From NCBI RefSeq assembly GCF_910592395.1, contig NC_088316.1, forward strand, positions 13,454,001 to 13,518,000: DNA of 64,000 nucleotides. Direction: 5' to 3'. Numbering within the stretch: position 1 is the first letter of the stretch; every line of letters starts with the position of its first letter. The notes under the pieces were generated by a model. It was not told the DNA's origin. It saw only the letters and a program-made list of their open reading frames with translations, and did no database searches. Origin of the DNA: Lineus longissimus (Eukaryota; Nemertea; Pilidiophora; Heteronemertea; Lineidae). Shown here one piece after another: positions 26,301 through 39,400 of this stretch. A program made the position numbers and the translations under genes.

Positions 26301-26743
26301 AAATTGTACAATTGATATTTGAGTGGCATGTCGGTATGAAATGATTATACTACAAATACTACTATGATGATAATATCCATTCATACATATATTTAGACAA
26401 TTTGACAATATGTAGTCTACAAGAGTCGGCCATACATTGGCCCATAACTTAACATTTGTATTATATCCAATGCAGTAATATATACACAAAATGATGTACA
26501 AACAACTGGGAGGAACGTTTGGAAAATTTCCCAATAACATGCAAATATCGTACTATCATGTTATTACTAACACAAATGACTCAAATTGACGATTTGAAAG
26601 TTGGTGTTAATACTGATGGCATTTTATTGTCTATTGATACCACTACCAGTGCTAACACCAGGCTTTCAAATCACCCAAAGTTGTACGTAAACACAACTTG
26701 ACCCCCTCCCTGCCAAGTCACAACACAACAAACCCTCAACAAG

Positions 26744-26916
26744 ACATGACTGACAACCATGGAACTGAAATGTAGCAAATTGCCTGCAAATTAGATAGAC
26801 CATATCTAGCACTGGTCATAGAGATGCTCCCTGTGGCACTAAAGAACTTCATGTCTTCAAAGTCATGTCTTTTACGTACATGACTGACAACCATGGAACT
26901 GAAATGCAGCAAATTG
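26744..26916. repeat. 39-bp direct repeat pair, 134 bp apart
   Basis: ACATGACTGACAACCATGGA..ACTGAAATG[T/C]AGCAAATTG occurs at 26744-26782 and 26878-26916 with a single difference. The 80-bp repeat below lies between the copies. Confidence 0.88.
26789..26868. repeat. 80-bp dispersed repeat, copy 1
   Basis: AATTAGATAGACCATATCTA..GTCATAGAG..CATGTCTTCAAAGTCATGT. It matches 27621-27700 at 74 of 80 positions, same orientation. Confidence 0.9.
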
Positions 26917-27620
26917 TTCACAGCGACTGATGTCAAATAGTAATGTGTTTAATATGATTTATCTACACTGAATGATCAAAATCAGAGGGTGCTTTTTGAA
27001 CTGCACAGATAGGCGGTTTCACCAATTTCCTCTTTACAATTTGTTTCCTCAGAAATGATAGAAATATCAATTGTACAAGGCCATGACGAAAAGAAGCACA
27101 AAACTTGCCAATCAAGTTTCCCTCAGAGTAAAATACATCGATATGTTACTTAAGACTGAATTTTCACGTCATTCTCCCACTATCTATTTTAGTTGCTCTT
27201 TCTATATTTCTGCCACCATTCATGTTAATTATCATGTGAGGCCCAAAACCAATTCATCAACAAACTTTTTAACCAGAAACAAGCTTTCAATCGGCATCCA
27301 CTCAAGTACTCATCCAATCCATCCTAACTTGGAATGTTCCCACTACAATCACTGTCTTCAGTGTATGAAAAACTACAGGCAAGTTAGGCTGAACTAAATA
27401 AGAGAAACTTGGATTCGTCTTTTACATAATCGATGAGCATTAAGTCAATTAATTCTGCTCATAACAAAAAAAACATGAGTAATCATCAAGAAATATGCCC
27501 ATTTTTGTGAAGTGCAATTTTTTGTGTGACTGGCATCTATTTCAAAACATCTCATGATAAAACACATCACACTTTTAGAAATGAAAGGTTGTTGTGGCAG
27601 GCAGATGGATATTTCTAGCC

Positions 27621-27700
27621 AATTAGATAGACCATATCTAGCAATGGTCATAGAGACGCTCCCTGTGGGACTCCACAACTTCATGTCTTCAAAGTCATGT
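27621..27700. repeat. 80-bp dispersed repeat, copy 2
   Basis: Second copy, 832 bp from the first. Both copies are open in the same minus-strand frame (..DFEDMK..TGS.SMT.ARYGLSN), but all six differences would change amino acids, which argues against a maintained protein. Confidence 0.9.
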
Positions 27701-29236
27701 TTCTCTTTAGATATCAGATTAAACTGGCAAATGCTACAGATGATAGATTCAAATCACTAATGCACGGTCAAAATCACTTCGCACAAAAGAAAGTTCAGAA
27801 AAAATACTCCCCGAAATACTCCGAAGTAACTAGTCAAATTAACCAAGCATAAGTTGGGGTTGACTTCACATATAAATCTTAACACATCTAGTACATGCAC
27901 ATATGTCGCAACCATTACATGAGCACCTAAGTTCTAACAGTAAAATTCATTTCAATCAACATGAAGAAGACAGAACGTGAAAATGGTACAAAAATAACAC
28001 AGACGAACCTAGGTTCCATTAACCTAGAAGTTTCGGCATAACCACAAGAACTCGTAACATTTGACAAAGTGCCAATCGGAGGTAGGGTGTAGGGAGTGAA
28101 CTCCCTAATCACAATACAACACAACATCATAATCATTTTCAAGAAACTCTTTTTCACAACTGAAAACTTCACAAGACCAAAGCGACATTCTAAGTCACCC
28201 GATAATACCAAACAGGGAAGAGCATTACTTTTTACTGAAAAGAACTTATGGAATTTTCCCAAAAGATAAGTACAGAGAGGGTCAAAGGAGTTGTTTAGAC
28301 CTAGATTTGGAAGTATTACAGCAATTTTCTGACTCTGGCCCCTAATCACAGTTGAAATTAAGGTAATAAGACATCGCAGAGAACTTTCAAAGTTGATTGA
28401 CATATCAAAACACATTATCGGCACAACTGCGTTGTGGGATTCTCCATGTGGTGTCGGAAATCAATTATGCTTGCACTACTTTTTTGACAGTTCATTTCCC
28501 ACAAGCTTTAAATAAATAAAAGGGCTGCTGCATCAGATTTTCTCTTACCTTGAAATTTACACAAGGCGAAGAGATTCCAAACCGTAATTTTTTACCACTT
28601 TTTTTTAGCAGAAAAGCGAAATCTGATGATTTGAAAGCTCAAGAGCAGCAAAGCTCTTGTAACATTACTTATGTCACAAACATTAAAGGGAATATATTGC
28701 CTGACATTCAATTAAGCTTGGATGGTGAGTATGTTGGTGGTGCTGCAGATTTGAATTCTCTTTTGAGATGTGGTCTGGACTGGTCAGAACTGGGTTAAAG
28801 ACATTAACTTGGGCTCTTTAACCAGGCACATCATATTCTGAATATGGAAATTGCTGGTGATAAAAACGTGACATTATTTAAGCAAATAATAGATTATTTA
28901 CTCGTATTCTCATTAGGTATCCGTTAAATATCATGATAATTGCAACAAGTAGGCGACTAAATGGAATATTTACAATATTTCCCGGGGGGGGATGGTCACC
29001 AAACAAACAACAAATTCATTAGCCAAAAACGAAATCGATTATGCCTAACTGATCAAAACTATCTTCCATGAAAATGTCCACTAAATGCCTAATTAAGAGG
29101 ATAATTATTTCAGTTAACGACAATGCACCATACTCTGTCTGTTGACCTGTGATGCTGCAGGGATCTTTTAATAAATGCTGCATATGTCATTATTTGATCG
29201 GTAATAATATATATTCACTTTGCCTGACCACTTAAT

Positions 29237-29262
29237 TTTATTCAAATTTAAATTTTTTTATT
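29237..29262 (-). terminator. candidate KLF5 poly(A) signals
   Basis: Reading down from the KLF5 stop, the first canonical AATAAA hexamers on the minus strand are at 29257-29262 and 29237-29242, about 1.05 kb after the stop. They sit in an AT-rich tract, so chance occurrence is quite possible, and the 3' UTR might run much further down. Confidence 0.3.
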
Positions 29263-30302
29263 TTAAATCACGCCTTAATTGTTATATTCATCTAGTGCCC
29301 GACTTTGAATAGTAAAATAATGTACTGACATCTGAAATCTGAGGTAAGTCCCTTACATTTTGAAAATGGTACAGTCCACTTGGCACAATAACTGTGTACA
29401 TGAGTGACATCCATTTCGGTTGGAGGGATGTCAAGTGCATTCTTGAATGAGCAGTATTGTAGACACCATCAATTCAAATATCAATTAGACTGTAAAGGGT
29501 ATCATCAGATTACAACAACTTATTTACTAATGCGTAGAAATGCAAACACTTTTGAAAACCCAGATGAAAATATTGCAGTTTTGATGTCAATGTCATTTAG
29601 TATTTTCCTAGATAACTACTAAGGGTCTTGAAAATGTCCCAAAACAACATAATTCCATTCAATTTTGCGTACAGTCCTGAAAACCAGTCCAAGTGCAAAC
29701 TTGTCAAGACCAAAATGGCAGCCATTTGACCCCAAGGTCACCCAAAGGTCAAATATATGTGTGACAAATGAAGATACAAAAGTAAAGAGTTGGTCCCAGA
29801 GGTGTGTGTGATGATGACATGTGACAATGAATTCCACCTTATATATGCTTACTAGCTGAATATGAGTTATGTTAAACATCGAGTGAATTCCATCGACTGA
29901 AGTGACTGGACAAAGTTAACCATGTTCCTTCTCTTACCTTCTGTCTATCAACCAAGTTCTTTCACATTCTGTATCCTACTTCCCCATGCCTTCTCGAGTT
30001 GAGAAATCTTAAAACCTCATTCTGAATGTTCACAGCTTTTTTCACAAGGAAAAGTCTTTTCGAGTCTGTCTATTACGAGCACGCATTTCCATCCGTCTGT
30101 TTCTTCTATCGATATGATTGTCTTCCATCGCCATCTACAGGAGATATCCGGTACCTAATTCACCGCAGAGTGTGAGTACGGAAGAGCAAAAACATTGCCG
30201 CAGCGTTGTAATGGAGTAGTACGGCTTAGTACGACAGTAAATGCATCAAGCTGTCAGCTAAAGATCGAGAAATCTGCATATCACAGGCGACCTTGACCCT
30301 CT

Positions 30303-30490
30303 TCACTTGGCCTTTGGCTCGTGGCGCTTCATGTGCAGCGCAAGGTGATCAGACCTAGCAAAGCTGCGGTCACAAGCTCGACAACGAAATGGCTTAGCAC
30401 CGGTGTGTTTGCGGATGTGGCGGGTCAGCTCGTCCGATCGCGCGAACCTCCACTGGCATGATGGGAAATGGCACTTGTACGGCTTTTCAC
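30303..30490 (-). CDS. KLF5: KLF5 coding exon 4 (zinc fingers 2 and 3, stop)
   Basis: Starts after CGTTTCAG| and encodes [12 protein letters not shown].. (finger 2, helix RSDELTRH), TGAKPF linker, then finger 3 ([18 protein letters not shown]), ending EPKAK-TGA. The last finger is followed by only five residues, as usual for KLFs. The helix residues that contact DNA in the family are intact. The TGAKPF linker fits KLF5/6/7 rather than KLF4, whose corresponding linker has His-Arg. Confidence 0.96.
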
Positions 30491-33400
30491 CTGAAACGAC
30501 AGGAAATTAAAAACTTTTGAAAAATTTGCCGAAGATGACTGTCGATTTCAACAAATGATCTCAACCTAACTTTACCTGAAAACAAAAAAAAAACACCAAC
30601 AATCCTTTGCCGTACAACTTGGGTGAAATCTAGAAATACGCCAATACATATACACCGATACACAGCACTATTGAAAACGTGAAGTGACGAACCGTGTTTA
30701 AATTAATTAACGTTGGCTAAGATGTGCTTACTAAGCATGAATTCACTCGACATTTCCTCAACGACATGAATAATGCATGTTTGATTAAATTTTTGATTTT
30801 TCTTTTGTACATTAGTACATTTATGTACAATATGTATGCATGTGACAAATGAGTTGGTGGGAGTTGCAGTAAACTTTAAATTGATGTTTATTTGGGGATT
30901 AACGTTTTATCAAATCATGGTGATGGAGCTTGTCAGTGTTTCGAAAGTCTTCTCTCTTTTAGAAAAAACAAATATGGCCCAGAAAGTGTCTCGCCTATAC
31001 AAACTCATCTGAGGCACGTTGGTAAGAATAGAGCAGCATAGACAAGACACAAGACAGAGAAGATTACGTTATCAACACAGGAACAGTTCATTTGGTTCCG
31101 GGTTATCAAATGCCTTTAAAGCAGGATTAAACCAAAAACACCGGAAACATGTCAAAAGGTTTAGAAATATCAAATAAAAAGATTTCTTTGTTATTTTATA
31201 GGTACACGTGGACCTACATATCGAAATTTTGTTCGATTTGTTAACATATGCTTATGTTTTCGAAACGACCACAAGGACACTTGAAACCGTGCTGGCAAAG
31301 CTGGTACATTTACATACTCTAGTTTCAACAATCTAAAACCAGTTGATTGAATACAAGGAAATCACATCAATGGCCAATTGCCAGAACATAAGTTGCGGTT
31401 CCACTACAGGAAAGTGCGGACTACATCCGAATTAGTTGTGATTCCATTACAGCTAGTCCGGACTAAACAAGTCCGGCTCTCACTAAGAGCGGTCTTATTA
31501 AGTGCGGATAGGACAAGCGGATTTAAGCCGAACTTAGAATAGACCCGGATCTAAAGCAGAAATTACCTGTAATGGAACCGCATTAGTCCGGATTAAGATC
31601 AAGTTACTAAGTACGGCTACAGGTGGCGTGTCAATGTGAACGTATTCCGCATGAGCGGAAGTGTTGGTTCTGTCAAAACAACACGCGGTATTTCTGTCAA
31701 CAGGTCAACTCTGATTCGTTCTCATTTCTCATTTCATTATTCAATTCTTAATTTAAGTAAATTCTAGTGCTTTATCCTAACTATGGCTCGCTGTCCATGT
31801 TTCCATACCTCCAGTTTTGAAGAGTTTAGCCTAACGCACATAGAGTGGCGCCGCCTGTAGCCGTACCTGTTAACTTACCAATCCTGTAGTCGAACTGCAC
31901 CACATTCGTTAGTCCGGACTAAGCTAAGTTCGGACCTGATGCGGATGCGATAGAAACTGATCTAAACCCTGTAGTGGAACCAAGACTATAGACCTGATCT
32001 GTACATGTGACCTCTTAGAAAGCATTTCAGTATGGTTACAGTAACAAAATGTTTTCACACTGAGATTTCAGAGTTTTACTGGTTGGAAGGCAAATTTAGT
32101 CTCCTTTCTTTATGCTGCCATGCTGACCATTCTGTGTTTATGTAAACTAAAATCTAAATCTTTTACTGTAAAATCATCGCTATAACAGCAATATTGCGAC
32201 ACCATAATTCTTTGAATCCGCAGCATTCCAACAAGAAGCACCACACAGAGTTACCAAGCAGCAAAAAACTGTCCAAATTAGTTTTAAATAGAGCTTTGGC
32301 CAATCATGCGACAGCTTCTACCCATCAAAGTGGGTCACAGCTCATCGCTGAGGGTCCGACAGATTATTTCGAAGATCTGGGTCAAATTTTGGCAGAAGCT
32401 CCAAAGTGTTGAACACTCCATTGACGATGTAAAGAATAGTAAAGAATACATGTGATCGGGGACAGGAAGTGTGTAGGTCAAATCATTGATGACCACTCCA
32501 CAAGTCGTATTACTGCCCTATTGACGCCCAAGAAATGTCAGTCGTCCCGATTAGCAATCTTACGCCCGCGAGATCTTTACAGTCCACGCAAACCCTGCAG
32601 AATACATCTCAACATTTGATTGAGATTCTCAAAAAGAGCCACGGGGATTTTGATGATAATGGCGGCAAGTTTAAGACCCACGGAGCCAGTTTATAATCTC
32701 TTGCCTATCAAATGGTGCCAGTTTCTAACTTGTACAATAACTGATGTCCTCCCAGCGGCCCTGCCACAATAGCCATGACAGCCTTCCTTTCACTGAAAGA
32801 TGTCTCCATGATTTTTGTTAGTTCAGATGAGACCCCTCGGCCCATTTGAGCGGGACACATTCAAGTATTGTCTACAAGAAAAAGACGTGATATGATCCAC
32901 TCTAACAAGTTCACAAAGTGACAAGAAAGGTCCAGTGTTTATTGATGCATTATCATCAACAATTTCCAATTAAAGAGCCTCGCGCTGTTGGCGTCCTTAC
33001 AAAAGGTTTCAGTGCCAAGTGTTTGTGTTTAGGACAACTTGAGAAAACTCCTCACAACAGTTGTGGATGGACACACAACTAAATGGCCACCAGCGTGAAA
33101 CATTTACTATACCGCTCATAGATAGATAACAATACATTAGTGAATAAGATAAGATACCCTGCTTTTAAAAATGACTTGCTGTGAAACCTCCTGAAGATTC
33201 ATAGTACGATTACCTTGACAACACCGGTCTAGATATGAAAGACATCTTCAAACCTGTCAGTTACTATGACATAAGTAACGATGCAAAACATAATTAAGTC
33301 TTTCTTTCACTTTTCAGTGATAGACGGGTAACAGTCAAAGAAAAAGTAAACTAAGTCTTACCTGTGTGTATCCGCTGATGAGCCTTCAGATGAGAACTTT

Positions 33401-36400
33401 TGGTATAAGCTTTTCTACATGCTGGAAAGACAAAATGGGAGAAAATGGTCAATGACAACATCGGATTATTCAAATGGTTATTTCAAAGGTCCGAAGTGGT
33501 GAACAGAGATGTCAACATGTTACAATCCCTGAAAAAACAACTCGTGCTTAATCTAATTACATGCCCCCTGCAATTGAAATGTTGCAGTTCACATGCCCAG
33601 TGTACACTTTTGACCGAAAGGATGAGGTGGACAAATGAAAAATACTGTATGGAAAGACTACTGACCAGGATCATTTTAGTTGCCCACTGGTACACCTGAC
33701 CACAGTGCAATATGACTGAGAAAGAATACTTTAATTGAAGGAATTATCAGATGATATCTTGTCTATCTTAGAAATAATGGATCATATTCAATGGAGTGAT
33801 GATATTTCAATAAGTTGTCTATGTGACATGGTTATACTGGTCTAAAGTTATTAATCTTTTTCGAGTTACTTTAAGAGTCTGCAATGGGTTAAACAAAAAA
33901 TGTACTACTTCAAAGTGGTATGTTTTTGTTTAAACTAAGTCTCAGATGTACATAAACATAGGCCCTAGCCATACACAAACGGGTTTACACAATATATAAC
34001 TTGGAAAGCACAATCCAACACCTGAAATTCAATGGGAGTGAAATAAAAGCACAGCTGTCAAGAACACTGAGGGTCTCTCCAGAGGGCATTTATAAGAACG
34101 AACAGCAGAACTTGATCAAATGTCATGTGAAAGCGTACCATTTACAGGTCTGCAACATGAGCAGTGATATGTACAGACTCCTTATTTGGCTGAGCTGATT
34201 GTAGTAAATATCCATTAGATGGTTTAGTGATGAGCTCATTTAAAACTAATCTGTGCAGAGGAAAATGTCAAGTAATAAACTGATAGTAGGTCCGAGTGTA
34301 CATATAGTTCCATGATTAGCATAAGACTTATCAATGAAAACTTATCTCGCCTAGGAATTTTGACCGGGCTGTTTAAAATTCTCAATATTTATCAGTGTTT
34401 GTAGCTCAATTTCCTTTAATCAAAAGTAAGAATAGTTTTCAAGGAAGTGCATATATTTCCGATAACAAACATCTGTAAGGATATCGGTGAAATTGGACTG
34501 TAAGAAAATATTTGAGAACTTGTGAGGAAATATTCTTGAGGGATTTCTTGTCCTCGGGATATATTTGCAGCATCTGTTTCAACATGGCACCATCTTGAGT
34601 TGCCATGTTTTCTGCCCCAGTGAGTCTCTTATTGAGCTCCGTCTGCTGGCAGCATTTGAGCTTTGGCCTATTTGATCTTTAGACTCGTACAGGGCATTCG
34701 ATGAAAATAAGTCAAAGAGACACACACATTTTACTAATAGCAACTTTGAGCCCTTCAAATCCAAAGTTCAGGAATCGGGAGAGTCTAAGATTTTTCAAGC
34801 ATCATGGCTGAGGTCACTTGGAAATATTTTGAATTTGGAATAGGAAGCCAGTTGGGTTTAACCCTGAAGAGTTGAACAAGGGAGGAATGATTGCATTGAC
34901 ATGGTAATCATCCAAGTAAATGTCCATCACATGACAACAATAACAAGATGATCTATAACAAATGACAAGCTCATAAACAGCAGCTCCTATCATAAATAAA
35001 AGTTCAGCAAGAGTAAACATAGCAGAATATCACTATCATATGTATTGCTACATTTAATTACACCAAATTACTGTCAATGTTGACCAAAATGTGCTTGATA
35101 AAAAGAGACACTCAAATTTATTACGATGGTAGTAAATGACGGCAATTAGGGCAATTCACTCTCAATTTGGTCGAGGAGATCGTGAGTTCGAATCGATATT
35201 GTCAATTAACTGTCAACAGTCAAATTGTCATAGAGTACTGGTAAGGGTCACCAGGGTCATATCAAGTTCCACCTTTACTCACCCCAGGCCCAACCATTTT
35301 AAGTTCCAGTTACAATAAACACTAAAAGCTAAGCAAATACATTTCACGATCACCCTAGGCTTTTGGCCGACAGGGCGGATGCCAGTAGACGATATTTTAT
35401 TTGCCACCTCCTTCTCGTATTGCAAACAATGCTGCAAATTCGACCGCAGTCATGTCCCGTGTGTTTCGTTATAATTTTTTGAGACATCGGTAAACTTATT
35501 AATTCAAATGACTCTATGTGGAGGTCCTGAATACAGTAGAGATGTGTCTCCTTTGCTTGAAGCAAATCAGCTAAGTCAACGACTGAAGTTGTTGGAGCAA
35601 GGAAAGAATGAGTGTCCCATCCACAAATTGGGTAGAAGTGATTCAGTATTAAAAGCATAACTAATAATGTATAACACAATAACTATGTTAGTAAATAAGG
35701 AAGTATTGATATTGGTAATGTATGATGTTTTGCACAGAATCAATTTGTTGTTTTCACTGAAAGGAAGTTGCAAATGTTATGTGTCAATAGACATTATGCC
35801 AGTGTATTTCCACCGAAGATGATATTCGTGGAAAACTATGAAAATAGATTCGATCTGAAACCGACAACAAAATCAGTCAACAGGAATAGTCTTGTTTATA
35901 CGTCTGCTGATATTTCACGGTCATCGTTTCAATTTCGATTCGTGCAGGCTTGGTGTCAACAATGTCTGATGACACGTCATTTCATTGGAGAACAGCAAGA
36001 TTTTAAAGACAAAAAATGCTTAGAACACTGACTTGCATTCATTTGAGCCCAAAAATTTGATAGATGAGATTACAAGACACAAATTGCTATCTATTTCATT
36101 TTACAAGACACAAAATTTTGCTATCTATTTCATTAGAGCCATGTGATCCATTTTCGTACCCACTTGAACCAAGTATGAATTCATCTAATCTATAACTTAC
36201 AACAACTCAAAGTGAAAAATTATCTTACTTCTCGAGATGAAAATAAGAATTTCATGTTGATTTAGATAAGTAAACAACTTCTATTCAAGTCTAGTCATTT
36301 GATTGTGTCAAGGGGGTCTCAGTTGAGTGACCATTTCCAAGAACGATTGATTTTAATTTCAAAGTCAATAGGATTCCACTAAGATATTTTGATATCGCAA

Positions 36401-39400
36401 TGTATGGAGTCATGTACACAAGGATTGAGATCGAGTACACACTATTAATTTCCCACTCACCATTCCAACATCAAGGGAATTTTATCAAAAAATAATTATT
36501 TGCTATAGACATTATTGCAACAGGATTGTGATAACACCTTGTCTTGTGACAGATACCGAAAGGTCTCAAGTACTTTCTTTTTCAGTAGAGACATGGTAGG
36601 TAAAATAAAATGGTCAGACGTTTTTCAGTTTCGCTTGCAGACATTCCCAGGAAATAATAACCATTCTGCGATTATTTTTTGATCAAGGGATATGACACGA
36701 CCAGGGGTATCAACGCTTAACATTTGCACAGCAACAGACAATAAATAGTTAAACGTGGCTTAATTACTCCGCTAAATTACTTGTTTACAACAATGATGAT
36801 TGCCACAACCATTTTGTATGGATGCGGAGAAAACTGCATCCTGAATCATCTGAAATTGCTCTGTAATTAGGCTGCATCATCAGATGGGCTGGTGCCAGAA
36901 TCAAGCCATGCAACACAAGGTTTCCAAGAAAGAAAAGTCTGCCAACTTTTACATCATCTGCTTTGGCTCCAAAGATGACATTTTCCTGGCTCTGGAGGCC
37001 ATTTTTTAGGCCCCAAGTATCAAGGTACTGTAGCCACCACCTCCCAATATCATCCTGGCTAAAACACACCATCAGCTATGGACAAGGACACAGATATGAC
37101 CAGATAAACTAGCCAGGTTCATTTACAGACATCTTTTTCCATGTTGATAGCAGATTACACGTTTATGGCCAATAATTGTCAGAATGATTGTTCTATACTG
37201 ACATAACAACCAAAATTTTCATAACAATTTATCACCACTGCCAGGGGCCATCTCAAGAATGTTTCGCACAGAGGAAAGTTATGGCTCATGAGACCTTAAG
37301 GTTCTGTCATGATAAGCAACATGAGGTCAGAAATGTGACGAACTTAGTGCTTTTTGCCACATTTCTCAGTGCACACAATTCTTAATAACATCACTCCCTA
37401 ATGTTTTAATAGGGGGCAGCACTGTAGGTATGTTGGGCACTTTACGCGCCGGGAGTTCTAAAGCTAAGCCACCTGCCCCTGATTCACTATGATGTGTTTA
37501 GTAAAGCCTAACACTTCTAGGAAAATGGCCAATTGTAACTGAAGAATAGGAATGAATCTTCAAACAAGCTAACACCAGGTAGTTTCCGAGATTTGCACGT
37601 AAAATGAGTCAGCGGACCTTGGTAGATAAAGCTGGAGATGATTTCAAGTCGTAATGTATTTATAATTTATACACATAAGTGAAACGCCTGTGAGCATATA
37701 AGTTATTTGGCCAAACTTATATACTTGGCCTCAGTGTCTTTCGAAATCACTGATCAAATTTGATTGCTTCAATTGAGATTACAGAGTTGCAATGTTGTCT
37801 CACGCAGCGGGAGATGTTACTTCTTGGAATGACCCAAAATTAGATAGTTGGAATACTTTATCCAAAGCGCCAAGATCTTGTGAAATGTTCAATTTGCAAA
37901 GGTCGCACGAGACACCAAAAAGTCCATGCATGTAAAATGTACAGATTTTACCCCAACAAGATTTTCTCAATTATCACAAGACGATATGTCAACAGACTAT
38001 CATGCCAACAAAAAACACACCGCAACAAAATCCAACTTCTCTAACCAGAAAAATAGAATGCAATCATAGAAATTTAGTTCCCGGAGATATCTTTTGTTGA
38101 GGTGACTTACAGCCAACAATCAAGTGCGTATTTCTTGGGGTTCTATTTTCGAAACACATTCAATCTCGAAGAGATCTCGCAGCATGAGGACTTAACGTGT
38201 TTGATATAAGTCATACTATATCTCGGTAGGCTACTGTACTGAATGCACCTTGGCGATCGTATTCTCGTACTCAAACAGATGGAAAACATTGCGATCGGGT
38301 TTATATTGGTGTGTATCGAAAGTCGAATGCATTACAATGAAATAGAGATCAAAGGCAAAGACCTTGAGAAAAGGCACACATGCAAGTTTTTGGAAATGTT
38401 TCAGATTAGATGTAGGATGCTGACTCATTCAATACAAGATATTTGAAACATGCACTTCATGCCGCCTAAAATGCACACAGATTGCTATTCGGTACCCAAG
38501 AAGATAACTGCACACGAAAGTCTTAAAAATAGCCCTTTGAGAACTTCGCGACAAACGAAATGTTTAAAAGAGGACACAAAGCTAGCGGCACATAACCCCG
38601 ATGAATCCAATTGTTGAAGACACAACTTCCTGGCAGGGACGTATCTTTCTGACGATTGTTAACTTATGTAAATGTGCCAAATGCTGTCGGGGTTATCGAG
38701 TCAAAGGAAGCGCGAGAATATAATTGTCGAATTTCAAGTTTGACCATTTGTTGAAATTGTCCGAGCCTCGGGCTATTGTCCATGAGGTGTCCAGGGCGAT
38801 AGCTCAACACCCCCTCACTATCGAAATCTAATTGGGACACACTTCTGGTTATGCCTCCTAACTAAGGGGCACACTCCTTGACGTTGGTGGTCATTTTGAT
38901 ATTTCAGGGCTTATGTGGTTGACTTTATCATGCGAAGGATACATGGTGGCTACCTCTCAGGATGATGAGACCTTAATCCAGCAAATGAGGACTGAAATCA
39001 TAAATTTTCCCAATGTTTCTATCGTTTTCAAAAACATCATAGTAATAGGCCTCACCAAAATGAACTTACAATTTGTCCGAGATACGATGATAGCTTTCAA
39101 ATTATATATAATATTGACACTCGGTATGAAACATAAATCAAGTCAACAATAAAATAATTTTAATCATTCGCAACTTGATATAAATAATTAAAGTGTCAGT
39201 CGATGATGATAAAGATATCTTCAGACGGCACTTAAACAACTATAATTGATCAATAAACGTTGAAGTTGATACGTTTTGCATTAAGTCACAAATTGCGATA
39301 TCACCTGTAGTCATTCTGAACCAAAGCCTACGGAAAAATGCTTTTATTTCTGTTTTGAATCGGACACTGACTGAAAATTTCCATTTACTTATATATTTGT

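Larger units (their letters stand above)
22600..29236. other. AT-rich region without recognised gene, downstream of KLF5
   Basis: Holds the hairpin at 23253-23309 and the repeat pairs near 26.8 and 27.6 kb. A 165-codon minus-strand frame (27927-28424) is the longest here but is hydrophobic, motif-free and in AT-rich DNA, so I do not call it a gene. Part may be KLF5 3' UTR if the distal poly(A) sites are used. Confidence 0.4.

Noticed and set aside
27927-28424. 165-codon minus-strand open frame downstream of KLF5
   Set aside because: Longest anonymous frame in the AT-rich region, but no domain, odd hydrophobic composition and no splice or promoter context.
35150-35205. tRNA-like string with GTGAGTTCGAATCG
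   Set aside because: T-loop-like word only; no acceptor stem, A-box or anticodon arm could be fitted.
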